This document shows positions 53,590 to 62,589 of a stretch of 64,000 nucleotides of DNA, one piece after another. The position numbers and the translations under genes are program-made. Each line of letters begins with the position of its first letter. The first letter of the stretch is position 1. Under the pieces are notes generated by a model. The model searched no databases, was not told the DNA's origin, and saw only the letters and a program-made list of their open reading frames with translations. The DNA comes from CAWBRT01 sp963696525. GTDB lineage: Bacteria > Acidobacteriota > Terriglobia > Terriglobales > Acidobacteriaceae. The stretch is taken from contig CAVOKO010000005.1 of the NCBI GenBank assembly GCA_963696525.1, forward strand, positions 1 to 64,000, in the 5' to 3' direction.

Positions 53590-54688
53590 CGCGATTCTGT
53601 TTCGGCGCGTGCTAGCGGAGGTTCTAGCTTCGCTTCCGGGAGTGGAAGTGGTGGGCACCGCGGCGAATGGCAGACTGGCCATTCGGAAGGTGCGCGAATT
53701 GCATCCCGACATTCTCACCCTGGATATCGAGATGCCTGAGATGGATGGCCTGGCGGTCCTGGATGAACTGCGCCGTGGCGGCGACGCCGTCCAAGTAATC
53801 GTGGTCAGCGCGCTCTCCCGCACGGCGGGCGACCTGACCGTGCGAGCTCTGGAAAAGGGCGCGTTCGATTTCATCACCAAGTCCGAAGCGTCCGGCCCTC
53901 AACAAAGCCGTGAGGCGCTGGCCCGGGATCTGGCGCCGCGGATTCGCGCCATTGCGAACCGCTTGGAAATCCGCAGCATTATAAGCGGCAAGAGTTCGGC
54001 CAGCCGATCGGACGTTGCGGTGGCCAAAGTTGTCGAACGGGTTGCGGCCACGTCCGATTTGGACGGAGTTGCCGGACGTATGCAGCGCTTGACCGCGCCG
54101 ACGAGGCCCGGAATGGTTCTGGTGGGTGTGTCGACCGGAGGCCCGGCCGCTCTGGCCCGCATGCTGCCTGGGATACCAGGGGACCTTGGCGTGCCCATCT
54201 TCATTGTTCAGCACATGCCGCCGGTATTCACTCAGTCTCTGGCGGAGAACCTGGCCGGCAAATGCGCGGTGCGCGTGCGGGAAGCAGTTCACGGAGAATT
54301 AGCGGAACCGAACACGGTGTATATCGCTCCCGGAGGAAGACAGATGCGGCTGGGAACCGAGCCCGGCGAACGGGTTTCAATTCAGATCACCGACGACCCC
54401 CCCGAGAACAATTGCCGTCCAGCGGTGGACTATCTGTTTCGCTCGGTGGCGAACCACTTCCCCGGACGAGCCATGGCCGTCATCCTCACCGGGATGGGTA
54501 GCGATGGAACCGTGGGGCTGCGGCTCTTGAAGCGGCGGGGATGTTTCGTCATTGCTCAGGACGAGGCCAGTTGTGTTGTCTATGGCATGCCGAAGGCGGC
54601 CTTCGAAGCGGGAGTTACGGATATCGTCCTGCCTCTGGATGCAATCGCCGGCAGAATTGCCTCGGCGGTGAGAGGCGGCAGCGCATGA
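53561..54688 (+). CDS. cheB: protein-glutamate methylesterase/deamidase CheB
   Basis: 375 residues. Receiver domain (VLVADDAILFRRVL, phospho-acceptor in ILTLDIEMPEMDG, Lys in FDFITKSEA), linker, then the methylesterase domain with catalytic Ser in VGVSTGGPAAL, His in FIVQHMPPVFT and Asp in LTGMGSDGT. It removes methyl groups from, and deamidates, receptor glutamates/glutamines and is activated by CheA. It overlaps cheW by 29 bp and cheR by 4 bp (ATGA). Confidence 0.96.
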   Translation: MSIRVLVADDAILFRRVLAEVLASLPGVEVVGTAANGRLAIRKVRELHPDILTLDIEMPEMDGLAVLDELRRGGDAVQVIVVSALSRTAGDLTVRALEKGAFDFITKSEASGPQQSREALARDLAPRIRAIANRLEIRSIISGKSSASRSDVAVAKVVERVAATSDLDGVAGRMQRLTAPTRPGMVLVGVSTGGPAALARMLPGIPGDLGVPIFIVQHMPPVFTQSLAENLAGKCAVRVREAVHGELAEPNTVYIAPGGRQMRLGTEPGERVSIQITDDPPENNCRPAVDYLFRSVANHFPGRAMAVILTGMGSDGTVGLRLLKRRGCFVIAQDEASCVVYGMPKAAFEAGVTDIVLPLDAIAGRIASAVRGGSA

Positions 54689-55545
54689 CTACCGTCGCCA
54701 TTACACATGATGAATTAACTGCCTGGTCCCGCTATATCCACGAGATCAGCGGGATCTATCTGGACGATTCTAAGGGCTATCTGCTGGAGACGCGCCTGGC
54801 GGGGCTGCTCCGGGAATCGGGTACGGGAACTCTGTCGGAGTTTTTCTACAAGACCCGGGCCGACCAGACCAATACGCTTCGCCGCAAGATCATCGAGTCG
54901 ATCACGACGAACGAAACCTCCTTTTTTCGGGATACGGCGCCCTTTGATTTGCTCCGATGCAAGTTAATTCCCGAACTCATCGACCGTCGCACCCGCGCCG
55001 GACTGAAACTGATTCCCATTCGTATTTGGAGTGCCGCCTGTTCGACGGGCCAGGAAGCATACAGCACCGCAATACTTCTCAAGGAACTGCTCGGCGACCT
55101 CACCAAGTTCGACATTCGCATTCTGGGCACCGATATTTCCAACAAAACTGTCGCCCAAGCCAGCTATGGGGAATACACCCGGCTGGAAGTGGAGCGCGGG
55201 CTACCGCAGGATATGCTGCTTCGACACTTCACGGCTTCTGGAGAGAAGCGGAAGATTCGGGACGAGATCCGCGCCCTGGCCACGTTTCGGACGATGAACC
55301 TCATGGAACCGTTCTCATTCCCATCGCCCTTCGACATCGTGTTCTGCCGCAACGTGGCGATTTACTTCACCGAAACGGATAAAGTCCGCATGTTTCGGAA
55401 CATCGGCAGATGCCTGGCAAAGGACGGCTGCTTGATTATTGGCTCGACCGAGTCCATTTCCGGTCTGTGTCCGGAGTTTGAGCCGAAAAGGCATATGCGA
55501 ACCGTGTTCTACCAATTAAAAGAATCCTCGTCGGCAGCCCATTAG
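54685..55545 (+). CDS. cheR: chemotaxis methyltransferase CheR
   Basis: 286 residues from ATG 54685. An N-terminal helical substrate-recognition part is followed by the SAM-binding domain (ESITTNETSFFRD, RIWSAACSTGQEAYSTAILL, ILGTDISNKTVAQA, DIVFCRNVAIYF). It methylates glutamates in the receptors, opposing CheB. Overlap with cheB indicates coupled translation. A structured, possibly mobile repeat begins 4 bp after its stop codon. Confidence 0.96.
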   Translation: MTTVAITHDELTAWSRYIHEISGIYLDDSKGYLLETRLAGLLRESGTGTLSEFFYKTRADQTNTLRRKIIESITTNETSFFRDTAPFDLLRCKLIPELIDRRTRAGLKLIPIRIWSAACSTGQEAYSTAILLKELLGDLTKFDIRILGTDISNKTVAQASYGEYTRLEVERGLPQDMLLRHFTASGEKRKIRDEIRALATFRTMNLMEPFSFPSPFDIVFCRNVAIYFTETDKVRMFRNIGRCLAKDGCLIIGSTESISGLCPEFEPKRHMRTVFYQLKESSSAAH

Positions 55546-55548
55546 CAA

Positions 55549-55692
55549 GCTGCGGAAAAACGCGCCGAGCCCGGGGTCCCCGGCAAGCCGTGGCTTGCTG
55601 GGGTGGACCAAACGAGGCACGATGTGTATAGACAACTCCTCAGCTTCCACCTGAGCTGGGTCCGCTCCACTTTAAACCCGTTTTTCCGCAGC
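55549..55692. repeat. MITE-like or structured element with 14-bp terminal inverted repeats
   Basis: GCTGCGGAAAAACG (55549-55562) and CGTTTTTCCGCAGC (55679-55692) are perfect inverted repeats bounding a 144-bp element. Inside it are further self-complementary parts, including GCAAGCC/GGCTTGC near 55582-55597. It has no coding potential and fills most of the cheR-hybrid kinase gap. No clear target-site duplication was found. It could be a miniature transposon or an intercistronic RNA structure. Confidence 0.55.
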
Positions 55693-55763
55693 CTCTAAGA
55701 CACTCAAGATTTCCTGAAGCAGGTCGATAAGCAGAGGAGGGTCTCACCTCATCGGAGCCAGGT

Positions 55764-58700
55764 ATGCGTCGGGAAATTGGCATTATCGAGCAGGCCGGTC
55801 TGGTTACGGCCGTAGAGCAGGCCGCGGACGGCGTCGTCATAACCGACACCGAGGGGAATATCCAGTACGTGAATCCCGCGTTCACCGCGATGACGGGATA
55901 TACCAGCGAGGAAGCTGTCGGGCAGAACCCGCGCATCCTCAAATCGGGACGTCATTCCGTGGCGCTTTACGAAGATCTCTGGAAAACCATCCGGTCCGGG
56001 CGGGTCTGGCACGGCGAAATGATCAACCGGCGCAAGGATGGAACGTTTTATAACGAGGAAATGCGGATCACTCCTGTCGAGAACGCGAACGGCGAGATTG
56101 TCAGCTACATCGCGATCAAGCACGATGTGACCGTGCTGCGGGCGGCCGAGGAAGCACAACGGTTCCTCGCCGCGATTGTGGAAAGCTCCGAGAACTCCAT
56201 CCTCACCTTCTCACCCACGGGGATCATCCTCACCTGGAACCGCGGCGCGGAGGCAGTTTTTGGCTACCCCGCCGGTGACGTAATTGGGAAACACGTGTCC
56301 ATGCTGGTGGCGCCCGAACGGCTGCCCGGCTTGGCGCATATCACCGAGCAGGTATTGCAGGGCAAAGCCATCTCGCAATACGAGGGGTTGTGCCGGCGTA
56401 AGAACGGAAGAAGGTTCCACGTATCCCTTTGGGCGTCCCCCATCAAGAACTCCGCCGGTGACGTGACCGCCATCTCCGTCATCGTGCACGACGTCTCGGA
56501 GCGCCATGAGGCCGAACAGGCCCTAGCTTTGCTGGCCTCGATCGTGGAATCTTCGAACGACGCGATTCTCGGCGTAGATCTGGACGGGAGCATCGTCAGT
56601 TGGAACCACGGCGCCGAAGCGCTGTTCGGTTACTCAAGCCGGGAAATCATCGGAAAGCACGCTGCCATTCTCGCTCCGCCGGGCCGCGGCGACGAAGTGC
56701 TCCAGGGCCTCGATAGCATAAAGAAGGGGCTCACCATCAACTCTTTCGAGACGGTTCTCCATGGGAAGGACGGACGCGGGGTCGATGTCGCGCTCTCGGT
56801 CTCCCCGCTACGAAATGCAGCCGGAGAAGTAGTGGGCGCTTCCGGCATCGCTCACGGCATCGGCAAGCGCTTGCTGACGGAGCGGAAGCTTCGCAAAAGT
56901 GAAAAGCTATACCACGAGGTCTTCGAACAGGCCCCGTTCGGCATGTGCGTGACCGGGTTGGACGGGCGCTTTACCCAGGCGAATGCGGCGTTTTGCCAGA
57001 TGCTCGGATATTCCGAGCAGGAACTGCGTGGAACTCCCTGGACGGAACTGACCCATCCCGATGATTTGGAGGCTTCCTTACGCAGATGGGAACAGGCGTG
57101 GAGGGCGCACAGTGGCCAGGAGTCGGAAAAACGCTACCTTCACCGCAGTGGAAAAGTGGTGTGGACGCGCATCAGGACGGTGGTGGTGCACGGCGATGGC
57201 GGCGACCCGCCATGTCTTGTGATTCATGTAGAAGATATCACGGAGCGCAAGCTGGCCGAACAGAAGCTTCGCGAAAACACAGAGCGATTCCGCGGGGTCT
57301 TCGAGCACGCACCGGTCGGCATCTGTGTGATCGGGTTGGACGACCGCCTGATCCAGGTAAATGCGGCATTTTGCGAGATGCTCGGATATTCCGAGGAGGA
57401 ACTGCTTGAAAGTTCTTGGAAGGAACTGACCCATCCCGACGACCGGAAAGCTACCCTACAGCGGAGGAAGCGCGAACCGGGCGTATGCCTGGAGGCGGAA
57501 AAGCGCTACCTTCACCGCACTGGGAAAGTGGTGTGGACGCGCATCAGAACGATGTTAGTGCAAGGCAGTGACGGCGGCCCATCCTATTTTGTAGTACATG
57601 TGGAGGACATCACCGCGCACAAGCAGGCGAAGGAGGCGCTGCAGGAGAGTGAGGATCGCTTCCGCATCATGGCGGACAGTTGCCCGATTGGGATCTGGGT
57701 GGCCGACGCACAGGGTCGGCATCAGTTCGTCAACCGGGTGTACCGGGAATTCTGCGGGTTAACCTCCGAACAGGAGGGGGGAGACGGATGGAAGCTACTG
57801 CTTCATCCAGAGGATGCGCCGAAGTATATCGCGCTATGCCAGCACGCGTTGCAAGAGCACACGCCTTTCAGGGCCGAACGACGTAACAGGCGTGCCGATG
57901 GCGAATGGCGATGGGTCGAGACGTACGCGACGCCGCGCTTTTCACAGGGTGGTGAGTTCCTAGGGTTCGTCGGTACCAGTAAAGACATCACCGAGCGCAA
58001 GCAAGTCGAGCAAGCCTTGCGGAATAGCGAAGAGAAATTTCGTCAGTTGGCTGAAAACATGCGGGAAGTTGTTTGGATGGTGCCTCATGTGGCCAACGAG
58101 CCGTTCTACATCAGCCCTGCGTATGAACAGGTTTGGGGCCGGACCTGCGACAGTGCGTACCGCACCCCGATGTCTTGGGTGGACGCGATCCATCCCGATG
58201 ATCTGGAACTGGCCTGTTCCACGCTTGCGAGACAAATGGATGGCGAGCCTATCGAATCGGAATACAGAATACTAACCCCTGAAGGGCAGGAGAAATGGAT
58301 CCGCGACCGAGCTTTTCCGATCTTCGACCAGGCCGGGCAAATCATTCGTGTTGTCGGAATCGCGGAGGACATGACTGATCGCAAGCTTGCGGAGCAAGCG
58401 CTGCGGAACAGTGAGGAGCGCTTGCAGGTTGCCTTGGAAGGGGCCGGGGATGCAGCGTGGGATTGGAATCTCCAGACCGGAAACACTATCGTCTCCCCCA
58501 GCTGGGGTGAAATACTGGGATATGCCAAGAATGAACTCAAGAATGACTACTCGGAGTGGGAGAAGCACGTCCACCCGGAAGATAGACCGCGCATAGTCGC
58601 AGCCCAGCAAGAATGTTGCAGCGGGCGGTTGGCAAAGTATTCCACGGAGTACCGTCTCCTATGCAAGGACGGCAGTTGGAAATGGATACTCTCCCGGGGC

Positions 58701-60857
58701 ATGGCGGTCAGCCACGATGCCGAGGGCAAACCCTCGCGTCTGGCGGGGACGTTCACCGATATCTCTTATATCAAGCAAGTGGAGGAGGAACTGGTCAAGG
58801 CCAAAGAATTGGCCGAAGCCGCCAATCGGGCGAAGAGCGGTTTTCTGGCCAACATGAGCCACGAGATCCGTACGCCCATGAACGGTGTCATAGGGATGAC
58901 CGGGTTGCTGCTGGACTCCGATCTTGGTTCGGAGCAGCGGCACTATGCGGAATTGGTCGACGCCAGTGCCCAATCGCTGTTGCAACTCATCAACGACATT
59001 CTGGACTTTTCCAAGATCGAGGCGGGCAAACTCGAAATCGACACGCGGGACTTCAACATGCGTACCCTGGTGGACGATTTTGCCCACGTAATGGCGGGGC
59101 GCGCCGACGAGAAGCAGTTGGAATTCATCTGCGCCGTGGCGCCCGATGTACCCGTGCTGCTGCAGGGAGATCCAGGACGCTTGCACCAAGTGCTGGTGAA
59201 CATGGTTAGCAATGCCATCAAGTTCACGCATCACGGTGAGATCGCAGCGCGCGTGAGCCTGATCTCGGAAAGCCAGACGGAGGCGGTGCTGCGCTTTGCC
59301 GTGCGGGATACCGGCATTGGCATTCCCCAAGATAAACAGCAACTCATCTTCAGCAGTTTCACGCAAGCAGACTCCTCGACCACGCGCGAGTATGGCGGCA
59401 CCGGACTGGGCCTGGCGATTTCAAAACAACTGGTTGAGATTATGGGCGGCGAAATCGGCGTTACGAGTAAGCAAGGCGAGGGCTCGGAGTTTTGGTTCAC
59501 CGTCCCTCTTGCCAAACAACTGGAAACCAGGCAATTGGAAACGCTTTCGGCGCGGGTGCAGGGAACACGCATTCTGGTGGTGGACGACAATGCCACCAAC
59601 CGGGAAGTGCTTACCGCGCAGCTGCAATCTTGGGGAGCCCGGGTAACCGCCGTGGAGGATGGTTCGAAGGCCCTGGCTTGCTTGCGGAAGGCGGTGGACG
59701 CCGGCGATCCCTTCCAGGTGGCAGTGCTGGACATGATGATGCCCGGCATGGACGGGGAGACCCTGGGTCGTGCCATCTTATCCGACGACGCGTTGAAGTC
59801 GACTCGCCTGTTGATGATGACCTCCATCGGACAGCGAGGAGATGCCCATCGCTTCAAAAAAATCGGGTTCGCGGCATATCTGATCAAGCCGGTGCGGCAG
59901 TCCGATCTGCTTGCATATCTGGTGGCAGCGTTGACTGGAGAAAAGCCAGTTGAGGTACGCGCCCCGGTTGCCCGTCCCCGCCTGCCGGAAGCGCGCCGCA
60001 GCAATGCCCGCATCCTGCTGGTCGAGGACAATCGCACCAACCAGGAAGTGGTTAACGGTATCCTGCAACGGCTGGGATGGCACGCGGACGTGAGTTCCAA
60101 CGGCCGGCAGGCTGTGCAGGCGCTCGAAACACGGGCCTACGATTTGGTGCTCATGGACGTGCAAATGCCGGAAATGGATGGCTTCGAGGCCACCCGGCGG
60201 ATTCGCGAGCCGGGCTCCAAAGTTCTGGATCGGGAGGTTCCGATCATTGCCATGACGGCGTATGCCATGGCCGGCGACCAGGCCAGGTGTCTTGCCTGCG
60301 GCATGAACGACTACATTGCAAAACCAATCGACCCTCATATTTTGGCCGCCGTTGTGGGGAAATGGCTGGCGCAAGAGACCGTGAATACTCCGCCGGAACT
60401 CGCCGGGCGGCAAGCGGAAGCTGAAATCACCAGTACACCCATCGACGTTGAATTAGCGGTCTTCAATCGCGAGGATTTCGTGCGCCGCATGATGGATGAC
60501 GAGGAATTGGCGCGGACGATCGCCGTCGGCTTCCTGGCCAATTTGCCCGAGCTGATCCGCGTTCTCAAGGATTGGGCCGCCAAGCACGACCTCGAGGCAG
60601 TGCGCAAACAGGCCCACCAGATCAAAGGTGCAGCCGCCAACGTGGGCGCGGAGCGCCTCCGCAGCGTGGCCTTGGAAATCGAGAAGGCGGGCAAAGCCGG
60701 TGACCCGGATGCGGCTTACACCCTGATTCCCGACCTGGAACTGCAGTCGGCGCGATTGCGCACAGCTCTGGAGGTCTGGATGAATGGAACTCCAGGTGCG
60801 GAAGTCTGTGCCGCGGCAGAGAGCATGTCGTCAATTTCTTCAGAATGGACTTCGTAG
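55764..60857 (+). CDS. giant hybrid sensor histidine kinase with eight PAS domains, two receivers and an HPt domain
   Basis: 1697 residues; ATG 55764 has GGAG upstream. Eight successive PAS/PAC units occupy about residues 8-1015, each ending in a DVT/DIT or similar PAC motif. HisKA follows with phospho-acceptor His1033 (NMSHEIRTPMNG), then HATPase_c (VNMVSNAIKFTH, DTGIGIP, GGTGLGLAIS). Receiver 1 (Asp1323), receiver 2 (Asp1465) and C-terminal HPt (His1618 in AHQIKGAAANVG) complete an unorthodox His-Asp-Asp-His relay. There is no membrane segment, so it is a cytoplasmic sensor, and no PAS carries an obvious heme or flavin signature. PAS4 and PAS5 are a recent duplication. Its HPt could pass phosphate to the PP2C response regulator at the head of the cluster. 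Confidence 0.94.
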   Translation: MRREIGIIEQAGLVTAVEQAADGVVITDTEGNIQYVNPAFTAMTGYTSEEAVGQNPRILKSGRHSVALYEDLWKTIRSGRVWHGEMINRRKDGTFYNEEMRITPVENANGEIVSYIAIKHDVTVLRAAEEAQRFLAAIVESSENSILTFSPTGIILTWNRGAEAVFGYPAGDVIGKHVSMLVAPERLPGLAHITEQVLQGKAISQYEGLCRRKNGRRFHVSLWASPIKNSAGDVTAISVIVHDVSERHEAEQALALLASIVESSNDAILGVDLDGSIVSWNHGAEALFGYSSREIIGKHAAILAPPGRGDEVLQGLDSIKKGLTINSFETVLHGKDGRGVDVALSVSPLRNAAGEVVGASGIAHGIGKRLLTERKLRKSEKLYHEVFEQAPFGMCVTGLDGRFTQANAAFCQMLGYSEQELRGTPWTELTHPDDLEASLRRWEQAWRAHSGQESEKRYLHRSGKVVWTRIRTVVVHGDGGDPPCLVIHVEDITERKLAEQKLRENTERFRGVFEHAPVGICVIGLDDRLIQVNAAFCEMLGYSEEELLESSWKELTHPDDRKATLQRRKREPGVCLEAEKRYLHRTGKVVWTRIRTMLVQGSDGGPSYFVVHVEDITAHKQAKEALQESEDRFRIMADSCPIGIWVADAQGRHQFVNRVYREFCGLTSEQEGGDGWKLLLHPEDAPKYIALCQHALQEHTPFRAERRNRRADGEWRWVETYATPRFSQGGEFLGFVGTSKDITERKQVEQALRNSEEKFRQLAENMREVVWMVPHVANEPFYISPAYEQVWGRTCDSAYRTPMSWVDAIHPDDLELACSTLARQMDGEPIESEYRILTPEGQEKWIRDRAFPIFDQAGQIIRVVGIAEDMTDRKLAEQALRNSEERLQVALEGAGDAAWDWNLQTGNTIVSPSWGEILGYAKNELKNDYSEWEKHVHPEDRPRIVAAQQECCSGRLAKYSTEYRLLCKDGSWKWILSRGMAVSHDAEGKPSRLAGTFTDISYIKQVEEELVKAKELAEAANRAKSGFLANMSHEIRTPMNGVIGMTGLLLDSDLGSEQRHYAELVDASAQSLLQLINDILDFSKIEAGKLEIDTRDFNMRTLVDDFAHVMAGRADEKQLEFICAVAPDVPVLLQGDPGRLHQVLVNMVSNAIKFTHHGEIAARVSLISESQTEAVLRFAVRDTGIGIPQDKQQLIFSSFTQADSSTTREYGGTGLGLAISKQLVEIMGGEIGVTSKQGEGSEFWFTVPLAKQLETRQLETLSARVQGTRILVVDDNATNREVLTAQLQSWGARVTAVEDGSKALACLRKAVDAGDPFQVAVLDMMMPGMDGETLGRAILSDDALKSTRLLMMTSIGQRGDAHRFKKIGFAAYLIKPVRQSDLLAYLVAALTGEKPVEVRAPVARPRLPEARRSNARILLVEDNRTNQEVVNGILQRLGWHADVSSNGRQAVQALETRAYDLVLMDVQMPEMDGFEATRRIREPGSKVLDREVPIIAMTAYAMAGDQARCLACGMNDYIAKPIDPHILAAVVGKWLAQETVNTPPELAGRQAEAEITSTPIDVELAVFNREDFVRRMMDDEELARTIAVGFLANLPELIRVLKDWAAKHDLEAVRKQAHQIKGAAANVGAERLRSVALEIEKAGKAGDPDAAYTLIPDLELQSARLRTALEVWMNGTPGAEVCAAAESMSSISSEWTS
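56919..57655 (+). repeat. tandem PAS-domain duplication inside the hybrid kinase gene (378-bp period)
   Basis: The segment starting at 56919 (GTCTTCGAACAGGCCCCGTT) and the one starting at 57297 align in frame with a 378-bp (126-codon) offset. Near-identical stretches occur at the DNA level, such as the codons for RYLHR.GKVVWTRIRT. The other PAS units in the gene are much less alike. Confidence 0.75.
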
Positions 60858-61022
60858 AGCCGGCATTCAGGCCGATGTTCACGGCCGTTCCACCCGTGCG
60901 AAGCGCGAACCGGCTGGCGCGGTGCCAGCCAATGCGGAAAAGATGATCCAGGTTACCGGCCTCGGATTGGATCTCGCGAAAATCCGCTAACGAAAATCCT
61001 GATTTTTGCCGACAACAAGGGT

Positions 61023-62561
61023 ATGCGGAAAAGTGTTCTCACCATAGGGACTACTCTTTTTTTCTTAACTGTTCTGCAACTACTCGGCTATGGCACAGCT
61101 TATTGCCAGGTTACGGCACCTGCGGACCGGCAAGTGCTTTCCCTTAAGGACTGCCTGCGCATCGCCATGGAGAAGAACCATAGCCGGCCGGCCAGCCGCT
61201 TCGCCGTGGCCGTGGCCGAGGCGCAGCATCGCCAGGCACTGGCCTCCTACTGGCCGCAGGTGAGCGTCCAGGGTGGAATCACACGCCTGAGCGATGCGCC
61301 GAACTTCATTTTCCCGGCAAGTACGATGTACATCCCGGCGCAGGCCGTCTCTGTCCCTGGCGGGACTGCGACGGTCACCATCCCTGCAAACTTTTTAGGA
61401 CCGGGATCTCCAGCCACCCAGTTGCCGGTGAAATTTCCGGGGCAGACGATCAATACCAGCGTACAGATGTTTCCCGTTCCCGCACAAAACGTCAAGCTGT
61501 TCAATCCCACGCTGGAAACGGTGGAAGGCGATTTCAATTGGCTGCTAGTGGATGGCGGCATGCGTCGCGGATATCGCGAGCAGTCGCTCGGCGGGCTGGA
61601 TGCAGCGCGCGCCGAGTCGCGCCGCACCGATTTGGAACTCGCCGACAGCGTGATCCGGATTTACTACGGCGCGGTGCTTGCCCGCCAGCTTCGGCAGCTC
61701 GGCCAAGACACTCTGGAGCGCATGGAGGCCACGCTGCGCATCACCGAGACGCTCTACCAGGATGGTTCCGGCACGGTCAACAAAACGGACTACCTCGACA
61801 ACAAGGTCATGGTGGAGACCGTCCGCTCGATGGTGGCGCCGCTGGAGAAGAACGCGGCCTCCGCCGAAGCGGCCCTGGCCTACACCATCGGTTTGTCCTG
61901 GAAATCGAGCGTTGCCCCCGAAGAGCAGGAGGTGCCTTTTCAGGCTTATGGCGGGAACCTGGATGAACTGGTATCGTCCGCCTATGAATTCAATCCTGAC
62001 TGGGCCAGCATCGACGCCGGCCTGCGTGCACTCGAGGGCGTGCGCATGACCGCAACTAGCGGGCACTACCCGAAGATTGGACTCAAAGGCGAATTGCAAC
62101 GCTATTTTAACGACTACGATTACGGCCTCATGACCAGTCAGAACCGCCGTAGCTGGAAGGTGGGTGTCGGAGTCGAGATTCCGGTGTTCGACGGCTTCCT
62201 CACCAGCGCCAAAGTCGCGGAAGCGCGCGCCCGGATTAACCAGCTCAAGGAGAGGAAACTCCAGTTGCGTGAAGGTATCGGCCTGCAGATCCGGGATCTG
62301 TTCCTGGAAATGGGAGCAACAGAAAAAGTCTGTCAGGCCACACGGGACGCCGCGAATGCAGCCGAGGAAGATCGCGATCTGACGGCGCGGGCTTACCAAA
62401 GCGGATTGGTTTCCACCGAGAAAGTTATCCGCGCGCAGTTGCAAAAGGCCCTGGTCACGGCGGGGCACGACAAAGCTATCTACGACCATCGGGCTCTGCA
62501 ATCCCGAATCGACCTGCTGGTTGGCAAGAGCGTTCAGGCCGAGTTGAGCTCCGGTCATTGA
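61023..62561 (+). CDS. TolC-family outer-membrane protein
   Basis: 512 residues. A signal peptide (LTIGTTLFFLTVLQLLGYGTAYC) is followed by two pseudo-repeated helix-rich outer-membrane efflux (OEP) domains. The first contains LSLKDCLRIAMEKNHSR and SYWPQVSVQGGITRLS; the second contains LRALEGVRMTATSGHYPKIGLKGEL. It would form the trimeric outer-membrane channel of an export system, but no membrane-fusion or inner-membrane pump gene adjoins it. Instead a PhnD-like binding protein and a membrane sensor follow. The start is 2-3 nt after an AAGGG motif, closer than usual. Confidence 0.87.
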   Translation: MRKSVLTIGTTLFFLTVLQLLGYGTAYCQVTAPADRQVLSLKDCLRIAMEKNHSRPASRFAVAVAEAQHRQALASYWPQVSVQGGITRLSDAPNFIFPASTMYIPAQAVSVPGGTATVTIPANFLGPGSPATQLPVKFPGQTINTSVQMFPVPAQNVKLFNPTLETVEGDFNWLLVDGGMRRGYREQSLGGLDAARAESRRTDLELADSVIRIYYGAVLARQLRQLGQDTLERMEATLRITETLYQDGSGTVNKTDYLDNKVMVETVRSMVAPLEKNAASAEAALAYTIGLSWKSSVAPEEQEVPFQAYGGNLDELVSSAYEFNPDWASIDAGLRALEGVRMTATSGHYPKIGLKGELQRYFNDYDYGLMTSQNRRSWKVGVGVEIPVFDGFLTSAKVAEARARINQLKERKLQLREGIGLQIRDLFLEMGATEKVCQATRDAANAAEEDRDLTARAYQSGLVSTEKVIRAQLQKALVTAGHDKAIYDHRALQSRIDLLVGKSVQAELSSGH

Positions 62562-62589
62562 CGGCGAGAAGCAAAGTTTGGAAGGGATC

